Position numbers and translations under genes: made by a program. Source: Sinorhizobium numidicum (GTDB lineage: Bacteria > Pseudomonadota > Alphaproteobacteria > Rhizobiales > Rhizobiaceae). Taken from it: a stretch of DNA of 64,000 nucleotides. The stretch spans positions 2,664,001-2,728,000 of the forward strand of contig NZ_CP120368.1 of NCBI RefSeq assembly GCF_029892045.1, read 5' to 3'. Position 1 is the stretch's first letter. Each line of letters starts with the position of its first letter. Under the pieces are notes generated by a model, which made no database searches, was not told the origin of the DNA, and saw nothing but the letters and a program-made list of their open reading frames with translations. Shown here one piece after another: positions 9,987 to 18,630 of this stretch.

Positions 9987-10628
9987 TTAGAGACCGCGGA
10001 GATAAGGATTGCTGCGGCGTTCCTCGCCGATCTGGCCGCCCGGTCCGTGGCCGCAAATGAAACCGACATTGTCACCAAGCGGCAGGATCTTGTCGCGGAT
10101 AGAATCGAGGAGTTGCTGATGATTGCCGCCCGGTAAATCGGTGCGTCCGATCGAGCCGTGAAAGAGGACGTCGCCGACATGCGCGAAGTTCTGCGCCCGA
10201 TTGAAATAGACGACGTGGCCCGGCGCATGACCGGGGCAATGCAGCACCTCGAAGACGTGATCGCCGAAGGACACGGTATCGCCGTCCTCCAGCCACTGAT
10301 CGGGCAGCACGTTTTGAACCTTCATTGTCAGGCCGAAGCGCTCTGCCTGGCTCTCCAGTCGCTCAAGAAGCGGCTGGTCGTCCTTGTGCGGTCCGATGAT
10401 CTTCAGCCCCAGCGCTTCCTTCAATTCCTTGGCGCCGCCCGCATGATCGATATGGCCATGCGTCAGCCAGATCGCTTTCAGCGTGATGCCGTTTTCGCGG
10501 ACCGTCTGCAGGATGATGTCGACATCGCCGCCGGGATCGACGATCACGCCTTCCTTGGTCTCGCTGTCGAAAAGGACCGTGCAGTTCTGTTCAAAATGCG
10601 TCACCGGGATGATACCCGCTTGTAACAT
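9987..10628 (-). CDS. Metallo-beta-lactamase fold hydrolase (glyoxalase II-like, YcbL type)
   Basis: A 213-residue cytosolic hydrolase. The dinuclear metal site is intact: THGHIDH (His57, His59, Asp61, His62), HCPGHAPGH, HVGDVLF and the final CGHGPGG. The family includes short glyoxalase-II-like thioesterases that hydrolyse S-lactoylglutathione or related thioesters. It lacks the longer C-terminal domain of classical GloB, so I do not assign that symbol. The start MLQAGIIPVTHFEQNC is the usual one for the family. It is monocistronic. Confidence 0.85.
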   Translation of the reverse strand: MLQAGIIPVTHFEQNCTVLFDSETKEGVIVDPGGDVDIILQTVRENGITLKAIWLTHGHIDHAGGAKELKEALGLKIIGPHKDDQPLLERLESQAERFGLTMKVQNVLPDQWLEDGDTVSFGDHVFEVLHCPGHAPGHVVYFNRAQNFAHVGDVLFHGSIGRTDLPGGNHQQLLDSIRDKILPLGDNVGFICGHGPGGQIGEERRSNPYLRGL

Positions 10629-10732
10629 GCCGACCGTGCCTCGCTCTTGGATCGTGACGTGTGCCGTGCGGATGAACCGTCCTACAGCCCCGTCTCAGCT
10701 ATAGCGATATATGGGTGGGATGACAGTGCAAA

Positions 10733-10900
10733 TCAGCGGAGTGCGGCGATTTCCGGCGCGGCCACTGGCGGCGAATATTGCACGGTCGTGAGCAGCAGGG
10801 CCGATATCGCCAGCTTAGCCGCCACGACGACAACGACCAGAGGGCGAAGCCGCTCGACGGTGGCCTTTGTCTCGTCGACGGTCCCATGTTTCATTTTCAT
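10733..10900 (-). CDS. Small single-pass membrane protein, hypothetical
   Basis: A 55-residue product, MKMKHGTVDETKATVERLRP followed by a hydrophobic helix (VVVVVAAKLAISALLLTTV) and a short outside tail. I use the ATG at 10900 because GGAG lies just before it; the frame is open to 10972, but that extension has no ribosome site. I do not recognise the family. It is separated from the metallo-hydrolase gene and converges on it head to tail on the same strand, so it could be an independent short transcript. Confidence 0.45.
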   Translation of the reverse strand: MKMKHGTVDETKATVERLRPLVVVVVAAKLAISALLLTTVQYSPPVAAPEIAALR

Positions 10901-11139
10901 CGCTCCAGGTCGATTCGCGCCTTCTTTGCCGGGGCGGAAAAAGGTCAAGATTTCCTGCGGTTGTTCGATCATCGAGGCCGATGCGTAGACGCTTTTCGCG
11001 TTCCGCGCCGCCCCGCTGTCGGCTCAACCACACGGCAAGCGAAGCCAATATGTCTCACCCTCACATATAGTGATGTCACCCGGGGAACATACCCGCCGTG
11101 CGGCGCGTTTGGCCTGCATCATTCAAGAGGAGCAAGACG

Positions 11140-11754
11140 ATGAAGACCCTCTCCCCCCACCTGTTTCGAACGGTCGCGGCAGCGGGTTTGATACTGGCCG
11201 GCGTTTCGACGGGTTATGCAGCGATGAGTGCGACGACATTGACCGACTTGAACGTGCGGGCCGGTCCGGGACCTCAATATCCGACGGTCGGCGTTGCAAC
11301 GCGCGGCAGCGCTGCCGTGCTTGACGGCTGTATCGAAGGCAGCAACTGGTGCCGCATCGATGTCAACGGTCTTCGCGGCTGGGCTTATGCCCGTTATCTG
11401 GCAACCACCCAAGGTGGATCGACCGTGGTAATCGAGGAGCGTCGCACGGACCTCGCGATCCCCACAGTCACCTATGAAGGCGAGCCTGTGGTTACGACCG
11501 CCGAACCGCTCGAATTAGTCGGGCCGGTCGAGGAGATCGATCCCGTAACGCCGCCTCCGGCAGTGCGCACCTATATCACCCAAAATCCCGTCGACCCGGT
11601 CTATGTTGAGGGCGAGGTCGTCGTCGGCGCCACATTGCCGTCCACGGTCGCGTTTCGGCCGATCCCCGACTACGACTATCAATATGTTATCATCAACGGC
11701 CAGCCCGTTCTCGTGGAACCCGCCACACGGCGCGTCGTCTACGTCTACCGCTGA
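11140..11754 (+). CDS. Secreted SH3b domain protein with DUF1236-like C-terminus
   Basis: A 204-residue exported protein. The signal peptide ends at about residue 29 (STGYA). A bacterial SH3 domain follows at about 30-90, with LNVRAGPGPQYPTVGVA and WCRIDVNGLRGWAYARYL. A Pro/Val/Glu-rich linker comes next, and the C-terminal YVIINGQPVLVEPATRRVVYVYR-like segment matches DUF1236 of rhizobial envelope proteins. SH3b domains usually bind cell-wall peptides. The start at 11140 has AAGAGGAG upstream; an earlier in-frame ATG at 11098 would put polar residues before the signal peptide. Confidence 0.8.
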   Translation: MKTLSPHLFRTVAAAGLILAGVSTGYAAMSATTLTDLNVRAGPGPQYPTVGVATRGSAAVLDGCIEGSNWCRIDVNGLRGWAYARYLATTQGGSTVVIEERRTDLAIPTVTYEGEPVVTTAEPLELVGPVEEIDPVTPPPAVRTYITQNPVDPVYVEGEVVVGATLPSTVAFRPIPDYDYQYVIINGQPVLVEPATRRVVYVYR

Positions 11755-12165
11755 GCGCTGCGAAACGGTCGGGCTCGATCCTGCACATCGCGCAGCGCCG
11801 ACGTGCTGCGCGATAAAGTTAGTGGCGACCGCCCTTACCTGTCCAAACGAATCATCGACAAGCAAGCCAGAGAACACCCCGGATTCGGGACGACATCATT
11901 CTGCCCGTTCCGTCAACGGCACCTTTCAAGAAATAGTATCACTGCACAACACCTTCTGTCCGGGGGGCAACGCGAAGGCAAAACTATCATCTGAATCAAT
12001 AAATTGCTGTAATCCTGCGCACTCCGCCCAAGCGCCGCAAAACAGACTGCACCTGACACCGACAGTGGCGAATTTGACAAGTTTCCCGTTTCGGTTTCAA
12101 CCTCTCCGTGCCGGATCATCGGCATTTGGCGGCTCTGGATGGAGGGTCGCAGGACGGAGGGACCA
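11755..12165. other. Intergenic region without recognised genes
   Basis: About 410 bases. Short open frames on the + strand have no ribosome site or plausible protein. A TTGACA at 12074-12079 could be a -35 box for the next gene but no good -10 follows at the right distance. Confidence 0.35.
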
Positions 12166-12432
12166 ATGGAAGCATTAGTGCCTATCATTACCCAGTTGAT
12201 TGCGGGGGCGGCTGGTGGCAACGCGGCCAGCGCCATGCTGAAGCAGCAGGCATTTGGGATTGTGGCGCGCACGATCGTGGGTGCTATCGGCGGCCTCGGC
12301 GGCGGATTCCTGATCCAGATGCTTGGCGGCGAAGCAGCAGCGACCGGCCTTGCCATGCAAGCGCTCGGCGGGCTTGTCGGCGGTGGTGTGCTGAGTGGCC
12401 TCGTCGGCCAATTCGTCGGCAAGCAAGCGTAA
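12166..12432 (+). CDS. Small Gly/Ala-rich membrane protein, hypothetical
   Basis: An 88-residue protein, mostly hydrophobic and rich in Gly and Ala, with glycine-zipper-like spacing (GAIGGLGGGFLIQ, LGGLVGGGVLSGLVG). It ends in FVGKQA. GGAGGG lies eight bases before the ATG at 12166, better than the in-frame ATG nine codons earlier. It is followed by a good terminator, so it is a short single-gene unit. I do not recognise its function; glycine-zipper proteins often insert in or associate with membranes. Confidence 0.6.
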   Translation: MEALVPIITQLIAGAAGGNAASAMLKQQAFGIVARTIVGAIGGLGGGFLIQMLGGEAAATGLAMQALGGLVGGGVLSGLVGQFVGKQA

Positions 12433-12461
12433 TGCCTCCCGAACGATATCCGTAGCAAGAC

Positions 12462-12486
12462 AAAAGGCGGCTCAGGGCCGCCTTTT
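12462..12486 (+). terminator. Intrinsic terminator
   Basis: AAAAGGCGGC, a five-base loop, GCCGCCTTTT. It ends the small membrane protein gene and, being nearly symmetric with A4 and T4, may also act on the opposite strand for ilvE. Confidence 0.8.
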
Positions 12487-12496
12487 CTGCTTTGAT

Positions 12497-12570
12497 CTAC
12501 AGCGCCGTGCGTCATTTCGGTCGCACAAAGGCTTACCCTTTAATCGATCCCGATTTAAGCAACCATGCAG
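12497..12570 (-). repeat. Degenerate copy of palindromic repeat family A
   Basis: CTACAGCGCCGTGCGTC followed by a GATCCCGATTTAAGCAACCATGCAG-like hairpin arm is the reverse-oriented form of the element seen complete at 28.7 and 35.3 kb. It lies immediately after the stop of ilvE. Confidence 0.55.
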
Positions 12571-12573
12571 TCG

Positions 12574-13464
12574 TCACTCCGCGGCGGCGGCGACCGGATG
12601 AACTTCCTTCACGTAATCCTTCATTAAGTTTTCCGAGATCGTGCCAGGCTTGAAACGATAGGGGCCGATTTCGGACACCGGCGTTACTTCGGCCGCCGAC
12701 CCGGTGAGGAAGCATTCCGAGAACGTGGAGAGCTCATCGGGCATGATGACACGCTCGACAACCTGGTAGCCGCGGCGCTTCGCGAGCTCGATGACCGTCC
12801 GGCGCGTGATGCCGTCCAGGAAGCAGTCCGGTATCGGCGTATGAAGGGCGCCATCCTTGACGAAGAAGATATTGGCGCCGGTCGCCTCTGCCACCTGGCC
12901 GCGCCAGTCGAGCATCAGCGCATCCGCATAGCCCTTGGCCTCAGCCGCGTGCTTGGAAATCGTGCAGATCATATAGAGGCCCGCCGCCTTGGATTTGGCG
13001 GGGGCGGTCCGGGGGTCGGGCCGGCGGTAGTCAGCGATATCGAGACGGATGCCTCTCAGTTTTTCGGCCGGGTCGAAATAGCTGCCCCATTGCCAGATGG
13101 CGATCGCGACATTGATACGGCTGTTCTGTGCGGACACGCCCATCTGCTCGCTGCCGCGCCAGGCGATCGGGCGCACATAGGCGTCGGAAAAGCCCTGGCG
13201 CTTAAGCAGTTCGTTGCTCGCCTCGTCCAGCTCTTCGATCGTGTAGGGGATCTTGAACCCCAGAATATCCGCCGACTGGTGGAGCCGCTGATTGTGTTCC
13301 GTCAGTTTGAAGATGCGCCCCCCATAGGCACGCTCGCCTTCAAACACCGCACTTGCATAGTGCAGCCCATGGGTCAGCACGTGTATCTTCGCTTCCTTCC
13401 ACGGCACGAACTCGCCGTTGAACCAGATTTCGCCGTCCAACTGATCAAAGGGAATTGCTGCCAT
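12574..13464 (-). CDS. ilvE: Branched-chain amino acid aminotransferase
   Basis: A 296-residue fold-type IV PLP enzyme that transaminates leucine, isoleucine and valine with 2-oxoglutarate. Visible landmarks are EIWFNGEFVPWKEAKIHVLTHGLHY near the start, VRPIAWRG, the Schiff-base lysine K159 in AKSKAAGLYM, E193 in VAEATGANIFF, and LDGITRRTVIELA. I start at 13464 because GGAGG lies nine bases upstream; an in-frame ATG ten codons earlier has no such site. It faces a MarR regulator across a 238-base divergent region. Confidence 0.93.
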   Translation of the reverse strand: MAAIPFDQLDGEIWFNGEFVPWKEAKIHVLTHGLHYASAVFEGERAYGGRIFKLTEHNQRLHQSADILGFKIPYTIEELDEASNELLKRQGFSDAYVRPIAWRGSEQMGVSAQNSRINVAIAIWQWGSYFDPAEKLRGIRLDIADYRRPDPRTAPAKSKAAGLYMICTISKHAAEAKGYADALMLDWRGQVAEATGANIFFVKDGALHTPIPDCFLDGITRRTVIELAKRRGYQVVERVIMPDELSTFSECFLTGSAAEVTPVSEIGPYRFKPGTISENLMKDYVKEVHPVAAAAE

Positions 13465-13627
13465 GGTGTTATCCTCCGGCGCGTTGTGCACCATACCTGC
13501 TGTTGATTACCTTGCCGTTTTCAGTTTATCGGCAAACAGACGGGGGGAAAATTCAATTTCATGATTTTATCGTCCGATGCCGCCGCTCTAGTCCCTCGTT
13601 TGCCGAGGCGGACGCTAGCATGCAGCA

Positions 13628-13656
13628 AAAATATGTCAACAAACCTGACATATTTT
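13628..13656. promoter_or_regulatory. Perfect inverted repeat, candidate MarR operator
   Basis: AAAATATGTCA-like arm (AAATATGTCA preceded by A) and its exact complement TGACATATTTT are separated by seven bases: 11-base arms, 29 bp in all. It sits about 47 bases before the MarR start, between the divergent ilvE and MarR genes, where autoregulatory sites of that family are usual. Not tested. Confidence 0.5.
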
Positions 13657-13702
13657 GTGATATGTTTCGCGAACTGCAATTTGGTTGAAAGGAAATGACC
13701 GC

Positions 13703-14179
13703 GTGGCAGGCCGATCCAAGGATAACAGCCAACATATGGCCGATGTCGCCGCCGACGACGACACGATAGACTTCGAAATCATCGAGTTGCTTTTCTTTGC
13801 CTATCGCGACTTCACCGGCGATCCGGATGCCATACTCGAAAAGAGCGGGTTTGGCCGTGCGCACCACCGCGTTGTGCATTTCGTCAACCGGGAACCGGGG
13901 ATGACGGTCGCCGATCTTCTCGACACGCTGAAAATAACCAAGCAGAGCCTTGCCCGCGTCCTGAAGCAGCTGATCGATTCCGGCTATATCCGTCAGGTGA
14001 CCGGCCCCGAGGACAGGCGGCAGCGAATGCTCTATACGACGAAGGAGGGCCAGGCACTGGCGCGGGCGCTCGCCGAGCCACAGTCCCGCCGCATAGCCGA
14101 TGCATTGGCAAAGGCAGGTCCGGGCGCTCGCGAAATCGTGAAACGTTTTCTCGCGAATATGAAGAATGCCGCGGATTGA
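13703..14179 (+). CDS. petP: MarR family transcriptional regulator (PetP-like)
   Basis: A 158-residue winged-helix regulator. The core includes FGRAHHRVVHFVNREPGMTV, the recognition helix region LLDTLKITKQSLARVLKQLIDSGYI, and the wing TGPEDRRQRMLYTTKEG. A MarR gene directly before an OmpR-type regulator is the petP-petR arrangement described in Rhodobacter capsulatus, which is the basis for the symbol; this is inference by family and order. I use GTG at 13703 (AAAGGA 9 bases upstream). A TTG at 13685 or ATG at 13736 are alternatives. A strong inverted repeat lies in its promoter region. Confidence 0.8.
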   Translation: MAGRSKDNSQHMADVAADDDTIDFEIIELLFFAYRDFTGDPDAILEKSGFGRAHHRVVHFVNREPGMTVADLLDTLKITKQSLARVLKQLIDSGYIRQVTGPEDRRQRMLYTTKEGQALARALAEPQSRRIADALAKAGPGAREIVKRFLANMKNAAD

Positions 14180-14379
14180 TTCCATGGGCCGCCGTTCGGT
14201 CGCAGCTCGCGCCACGCGATCCCTGGAATCGGGGAATTGGGCGACCATTGCGCATCTGCTTCAATGCGTGGTCTCTAACGTCTTGGAACGGATGACGTTT
14301 ACAAGCGGGATTGCGTCAATCCAAGGTCAGGTGGCCGAGAGGGACAGTAGGCCGGCCTTGCAACGAGGGAAATCGAGCC

Positions 14380-15081
14380 ATGATGGCAAAAGCGAAAGTC
14401 TCCGATGATGCTGCGCATCTTCTGATCGTCGACGACGACCGACGGATTCGCGACCTGCTCAACCGCTATCTGGTGGAGCAGGGCTTTCGCGTAACGACGG
14501 CGGCGGACGCCGACGAGGCCCGGCGAAAGCTCATCGGCATCGACTTCGACCTTTTGATCGTCGACGTCATGATGCCGGGCGAAAGCGGCATCGCCCTGAC
14601 GCAGAGCCTTCGAGAAATCAAGACCGTGCCGATCATCATGCTGACGGCTCTCGCGGAGTCGAATTCGCGCATCGAGGGCCTCGAGGCCGGTGCGGACGAT
14701 TACCTGCCGAAGCCCTTCGAACCGCGCGAGCTCGTGCTGCGCATCAACAACATCCTGCGTCGCAACCATCCGGCACAAGCGCCGAAGGTCGACCAGGTCA
14801 TCTTCGGCCCCTACACCTTTTCCGTGGTCCGCAAGGAACTCCGCCGCGGCGCCGATCATATTCGGTTGACCGACCGCGAACAGGAGATCATGACCCTATT
14901 TTCGCAGCGTGCCGGAGAAACGATCCCCCGTCACGAACTGATCGGCGACGATGCCGAGGTCGGGGAACGGACAATCGATGTGCAGATCAACCGGCTGAGA
15001 CGCAAGATCGAGGACGATCCGTCCAATCCGATCTGGCTGCAGACGGTTCGCGGTATCGGTTATCGATTGAGTGTGGACTAG
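14380..15081 (+). CDS. petR: OmpR family response regulator (PetR-like)
   Basis: A 233-residue two-domain response regulator. The receiver has acidic residues D18-D20, the phospho-acceptor D62 in LLIVDVMMPG, T89 and K111 in YLPKPF. The C-terminal winged helix (about 130-232) contains LTDREQEIMTLF and TIDVQINRLRRKIEDDP, ending IRGIGYRL-like. The ATG at 14380 (or the next codon) follows GAGGGA. It lies between the MarR gene and a histidine kinase on the same strand, so the kinase is its probable partner. Symbol by analogy with R. capsulatus petPR. Confidence 0.85.
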   Translation: MMAKAKVSDDAAHLLIVDDDRRIRDLLNRYLVEQGFRVTTAADADEARRKLIGIDFDLLIVDVMMPGESGIALTQSLREIKTVPIIMLTALAESNSRIEGLEAGADDYLPKPFEPRELVLRINNILRRNHPAQAPKVDQVIFGPYTFSVVRKELRRGADHIRLTDREQEIMTLFSQRAGETIPRHELIGDDAEVGERTIDVQINRLRRKIEDDPSNPIWLQTVRGIGYRLSVD

Positions 15082-15176
15082 CGCGGGAGGAGGAAATCCT
15101 GCGCGATTTTCCGCTCCACCGCCGAAATTTTCGGACTCCATCACGTTTATGATTTTAACCCAAATCATCGTGATCT
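15078..15176 (+). repeat. Mosaic repeat family B, copy 1
   Basis: It begins CTAGCGCGGGA, overlapping the stop codon of the response regulator gene, and ends CAAATCATCGTGATCT. It aligns along its length with the copy at 26.2 kb. It lies between the regulator and kinase genes of one probable operon. Confidence 0.65.
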
Positions 15177-15211
15177 AGGGTCAGGGGCTAACATGCCGAA
15201 CATTCTGGCAA

Positions 15212-16609
15212 ATGAAGCAAAGAGCCATGGCAAGCTTTGACAGCCTCAGACGCGACGGATCGAGCTCTGCGGATGGCGCCTGGAGGCGCCTTTTGCGCTG
15301 GCTGCGCCGCCGCCTGCCGATGGGCCTCTATGCGCGTTCGCTGCTGATCGTCATCATCCCGATGGTTCTGCTGCAATCGGTGGTCGCCTTCGTCTTCATG
15401 GAGCGGCACTGGCAACTCGTCACGCAACGGCTCTCCGCCGCCGTGACCAGCGAGATCGCGGCGGTCGTCGACCTGATCACCACCTTCCCGCGCGAAGCCG
15501 ATATCGATCAGGTCGTGCGCATCGCGCGCGAACAGCTCGACCTCAACATCACGGTCGAGCCTGGCGGCGAGTTGCCGCCACCGCGCCCCAAGCCCTTCTT
15601 CGAAATTCTCGACCAGATTTTAAGCGAAGAGATTTCGGACCAGATCCGCCGCCCCTTCTGGATCGACACGGTCGGCAACTCGAAAATCGTCGAAATCCGC
15701 ATAAAGCTGGAAGACGGTCGCATTCTTCGGGTCTACGCCCGGCGCAATCAGGCCTATGCGTCGAACACGCACATCTTCCTCGTCTGGATGGTCGGTGCCT
15801 CGCTCGTTCTGCTGACAATCGCGATCCTCTTCCTTCGCGGACAGATCAGGCCGATTCTGGCACTGGCGAGTGCTGCCGAAAGCTTTGGCAAGGGACAGAA
15901 GATCGACGATTTCGCGCCGCGTGGTGCTGAAGAAATCCGCCGCGCCGGCCTCGCCTTCATCCTGATGCGGGAGCGTATCGAACGCCAGATCGAGCAGCGC
16001 ACGGCGATGCTGACCGGCGTCAGCCACGATCTGCGCACGATCCTCACGCGTTTCAAGCTGCAACTCGCGCTCGCCGGCAACAACTCCGACCTCGAAAGCC
16101 TAAGCCAGGACGTCGAGGACATGCAGAACATGTTGGAAGGCTATCTCGCCTTTGCCCGCGGCGAGGCGGAGGAGGATGTCGGCCGGTTGAAACTCAGCGA
16201 TCTGATGGCTCGTCTTGGGGCCGAGGCCGAACTGTATGGCAAGACACTGACCACCTCGATCGACGGGGAGAATGAAATTCGCGTGCGGCCGAACGCCTTT
16301 ACACGGCTGGTGACCAATCTCGCGTCGAACGCCTATCGTTACGCGAACACGGTGCGCATCGAAGCCCGCCATAGCGCCAAATGGCTGACCATAAACGTCG
16401 ACGACGATGGGCCGGGCATTCCGGAACGGTCACGCGAGGATGTGTTCAAACCGTTCTTCCGCCTCGACGAGGCGCGCAATCTCGACAGTTCCGGCACCGG
16501 CCTCGGCCTAGCCGTCGCCCGCGATATCGCCCGAAGCCACGGCGGCAATGTTACCCTCGCAGACAGCCCGCTCGGCGGCCTGCGCGCAACGGTGCGCGTG
16601 CCGACGTGA
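15212..16609 (+). CDS. Sensor histidine kinase (EnvZ-like)
   Basis: A 465-residue membrane kinase. Two transmembrane segments (about 41-63 and 187-208) bracket a periplasmic domain of some 120 residues, followed by HAMP. The phospho-acceptor is H272 in GVSHDLRTILTR, the N box is LVTNLASNAYRYA, and the ATP lid has DDDGPGIP and GTGLGLAVA. The proline normally found five residues after the histidine (HDLRTPL) is isoleucine here (I277). The ATG at 15212 or 15227 could be the start. It is downstream of the OmpR-type regulator, interrupted by a repeat, and is its likely cognate kinase. Confidence 0.88.
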   Translation: MKQRAMASFDSLRRDGSSSADGAWRRLLRWLRRRLPMGLYARSLLIVIIPMVLLQSVVAFVFMERHWQLVTQRLSAAVTSEIAAVVDLITTFPREADIDQVVRIAREQLDLNITVEPGGELPPPRPKPFFEILDQILSEEISDQIRRPFWIDTVGNSKIVEIRIKLEDGRILRVYARRNQAYASNTHIFLVWMVGASLVLLTIAILFLRGQIRPILALASAAESFGKGQKIDDFAPRGAEEIRRAGLAFILMRERIERQIEQRTAMLTGVSHDLRTILTRFKLQLALAGNNSDLESLSQDVEDMQNMLEGYLAFARGEAEEDVGRLKLSDLMARLGAEAELYGKTLTTSIDGENEIRVRPNAFTRLVTNLASNAYRYANTVRIEARHSAKWLTINVDDDGPGIPERSREDVFKPFFRLDEARNLDSSGTGLGLAVARDIARSHGGNVTLADSPLGGLRATVRVPT

Positions 16610-17173
16610 CTACCGCGAATAGGTCGACGTAAGGCCGCGACGTTCATTGAATCGATGCCAGGCGTCGATCCGGCGCGGATGGCGCGCACGCATGGCATCG
16701 AGGGGAGCAAGGAGTCTGCCCTCCCGGCCAAGCGATGCATCGAGAATTTCGATGATCCGGCGGTTCGGCCAAGGCTTGCGGGTGATGGTCAGGAGGGCTT
16801 CGAAGGCCTCCCCTTCCCTGCCCGCGCCCAACTGGTGGGCGATAAGTCCGTAGGCAAAGGCGGTCGAGCGGCTGACGCCGGCGTGACAATGCACGAGGAT
16901 CCGGCTGGACCGGTCTTCGGCCGCCGGCCGCATCGCCTCGAAAATCTCGAGAACGAGCTCCGGGAAGTGCAGTGTCGCGGTGGCATTTTCCTGGTCGCGC
17001 ATGCGCACGACCCGATGGCTCGCATCCGCAATGACCGGGACGTTCGTGTCCGGCAATTCCGGATCGAGCAGCGAGAGCACATGGCTGGCACGCCACTCCC
17101 GCGCCGCCTCGGCCGCGCGCCACAGGCAGGAAACCTTGATGCGTTCCGGAATGGGATCATCGTTAAATATCAT
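16610..17173 (-). CDS. Protein tyrosine phosphatase-like protein
   Basis: A 187-residue cytosolic phosphatase with the CX5R signature HCHAGVSRS (Cys96, Arg102) and an upstream RMRDQE-containing loop that could carry the general acid. It resembles the small dual-specificity-like phosphatases of rhizobia. The substrate is unknown. Its stop directly abuts the stop of the histidine kinase on the other strand. It is six bases downstream of csaA and probably cotranscribed with it. Confidence 0.85.
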   Translation of the reverse strand: MIFNDDPIPERIKVSCLWRAAEAAREWRASHVLSLLDPELPDTNVPVIADASHRVVRMRDQENATATLHFPELVLEIFEAMRPAAEDRSSRILVHCHAGVSRSTAFAYGLIAHQLGAGREGEAFEALLTITRKPWPNRRIIEILDASLGREGRLLAPLDAMRARHPRRIDAWHRFNERRGLTSTYSR

Positions 17174-17179
17174 GGCGCC

Positions 17180-17521
17180 TCACATCAGCTTCCTGCCGTT
17201 CGGGACCGGCCTTTCAGTGCCGGCAAGCACGATCGCGCCCGCCTCGTCCTCGAAGCCGAGTGTCAGGACTTCAGAGCGGACCGGGCCGATCTGGCGCGGC
17301 GGGAAATTGACGACGCCAAGCACCTGGCGTCCGACCAGATGCTCCGGCCTGTAGTGCACCGTGAGCTGCGCGGACGATTTCTTGACGCCGATCTCGGGGC
17401 CGAAATCGATCTGCAGCTTGTAGGCGGGCTTTCGCGCTTCCGGAAAGGCCTCGGCCTCGATGATCGTGCCGACGCGGATATCGACACGTTCGAAATCAGC
17501 AAAATCAATCACGTCCGACAT
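17180..17521 (-). CDS. csaA: CsaA-like tRNA-binding domain protein
   Basis: A 113-residue single OB-fold domain, the same fold as the anticodon-side domain of MetRS and Arc1p. The family features are clear: [51 protein letters not shown] and the ending RPVPNGRKL. CsaA was described in Bacillus subtilis as a secretion-related chaperone and binds tRNA-like structures. AAAGGAT precedes the ATG at 17521; a GTG one codon earlier also exists. It is the first gene of a two-gene unit with the phosphatase. Confidence 0.88.
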   Translation of the reverse strand: MSDVIDFADFERVDIRVGTIIEAEAFPEARKPAYKLQIDFGPEIGVKKSSAQLTVHYRPEHLVGRQVLGVVNFPPRQIGPVRSEVLTLGFEDEAGAIVLAGTERPVPNGRKLM

Positions 17522-17610
17522 CACAATCCTTTACTGAGAAAAATTCTAAGCGCGTCTGGCTTAACGCATCCTGGCGAATTTCGGAAGGCTGCCGGCGACG
17601 ACCTCCGCCT

Positions 17611-18522
17611 TTACACCTGCGCAGTCTGCGTCCACGTCGGATGCGCAAACTGTTCGGCGAGGAAATCGACGAAAACGCGCACGCGCGGCGACAGGAATCG
17701 GCGGTGCGGGTAGACCACACTGATCGGCTCGGCCTCCGCACGGTTGCAGTCGGTGAGCACCGGTTTCAGCCGGCCAGCTCTGATGTCCGGCCCGACGAGC
17801 ATCTCCGAAAGCCGCACGATCCCCATGCCGGCGAGCGCGAGCCGGCGCAGGGCTTCGGTGCTATTAGTCTCTATGGAACTGCGGATGCGCATCGCCCGGC
17901 GACCACCGGTTTCGTCGAACTCCCACACGTTGAGGCCGCCGCGGGAGGTAATGCCGAGACAGACATGCCGCAGGAGGTCGTCGGGCTTCTCCGGAACACC
18001 ATGGCGCTCAAGGTATTCGGGCGCCGCGCAAATGACCCTCCGATTGGGGGCAAGGCGGCGCGTGACGAGCGTGGAATCGCTTTGCGCCGCCACCCGCACC
18101 GCCACATCCGCGTCACCGTTCATGAGGTCGACGACGGCGTCGGTGAAATCCAGTTCGAGTTCGATTGCCGGATAACGCCCGATGAAGGCCGGCAGCATCG
18201 GTACAATCAGCCGATGGCCGAAGGCGCTCGGAAGACTGACGCGCAACCGGCCGCGCGGCTCGGCGCCCGGCTGGATCGCAAGTTCAGCCTCCTCCATGTC
18301 GCTGAGGATGCGGCGGGTCGACTCCGCATAGGCGTTCCCCTCCGCCGTAAGGCTGATGCTGCGCGTCGAGCGCTGGAGCAAGCGCACGCCGAGTCGGGCC
18401 TCGAGCCGCCCGATGATCTTGCTGACAGCCGACGGCGTCATCCGCATTCGCCGGGCAGCCGCCGAGAAATCGCCCTCCTCGACGACGGCGAGAAACACCG
18501 CCATGACCTCCTGTCGGTCCAT
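17611..18522 (-). CDS. LysR family transcriptional regulator
   Basis: A 303-residue regulator with an N-terminal winged helix-turn-helix (FLAVVEEGDFSAAARRMRMT, then SAVSKIIGRLEARLGVRLLQRSTR) and a C-terminal substrate-binding domain. It is of the CrgA/DmlR type judged by the sequence LVTRRLAPNRRVICAAPEYLERHG. LysR proteins usually regulate a divergent gene; the only one here is a 62-residue protein of unknown function. The inducer is unknown. Confidence 0.9.
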   Translation of the reverse strand: MDRQEVMAVFLAVVEEGDFSAAARRMRMTPSAVSKIIGRLEARLGVRLLQRSTRSISLTAEGNAYAESTRRILSDMEEAELAIQPGAEPRGRLRVSLPSAFGHRLIVPMLPAFIGRYPAIELELDFTDAVVDLMNGDADVAVRVAAQSDSTLVTRRLAPNRRVICAAPEYLERHGVPEKPDDLLRHVCLGITSRGGLNVWEFDETGGRRAMRIRSSIETNSTEALRRLALAGMGIVRLSEMLVGPDIRAGRLKPVLTDCNRAEAEPISVVYPHRRFLSPRVRVFVDFLAEQFAHPTWTQTAQV

Positions 18523-18630
18523 CGCATCTATTCCGATTCGTCACAGATAAACGGAAAATAACATGGATTATCGTGATCAACGACAGGCCGTATCGTTCTC
18601 TGAACTCAAATGGTCATAAAGGTGAAAACG

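Noticed and set aside
11603..12178. Open frame over the end of the SH3 protein and the following gap.
   Set aside because: Arg/Ser-rich shadow of the SH3 gene with no independent start signal.
14281..14360. A stretch before the OmpR-type gene that resembles a tRNA 5' end (GGTGGCCGAGAGGG).
   Set aside because: No matching acceptor stem, anticodon arm or T-loop follows.
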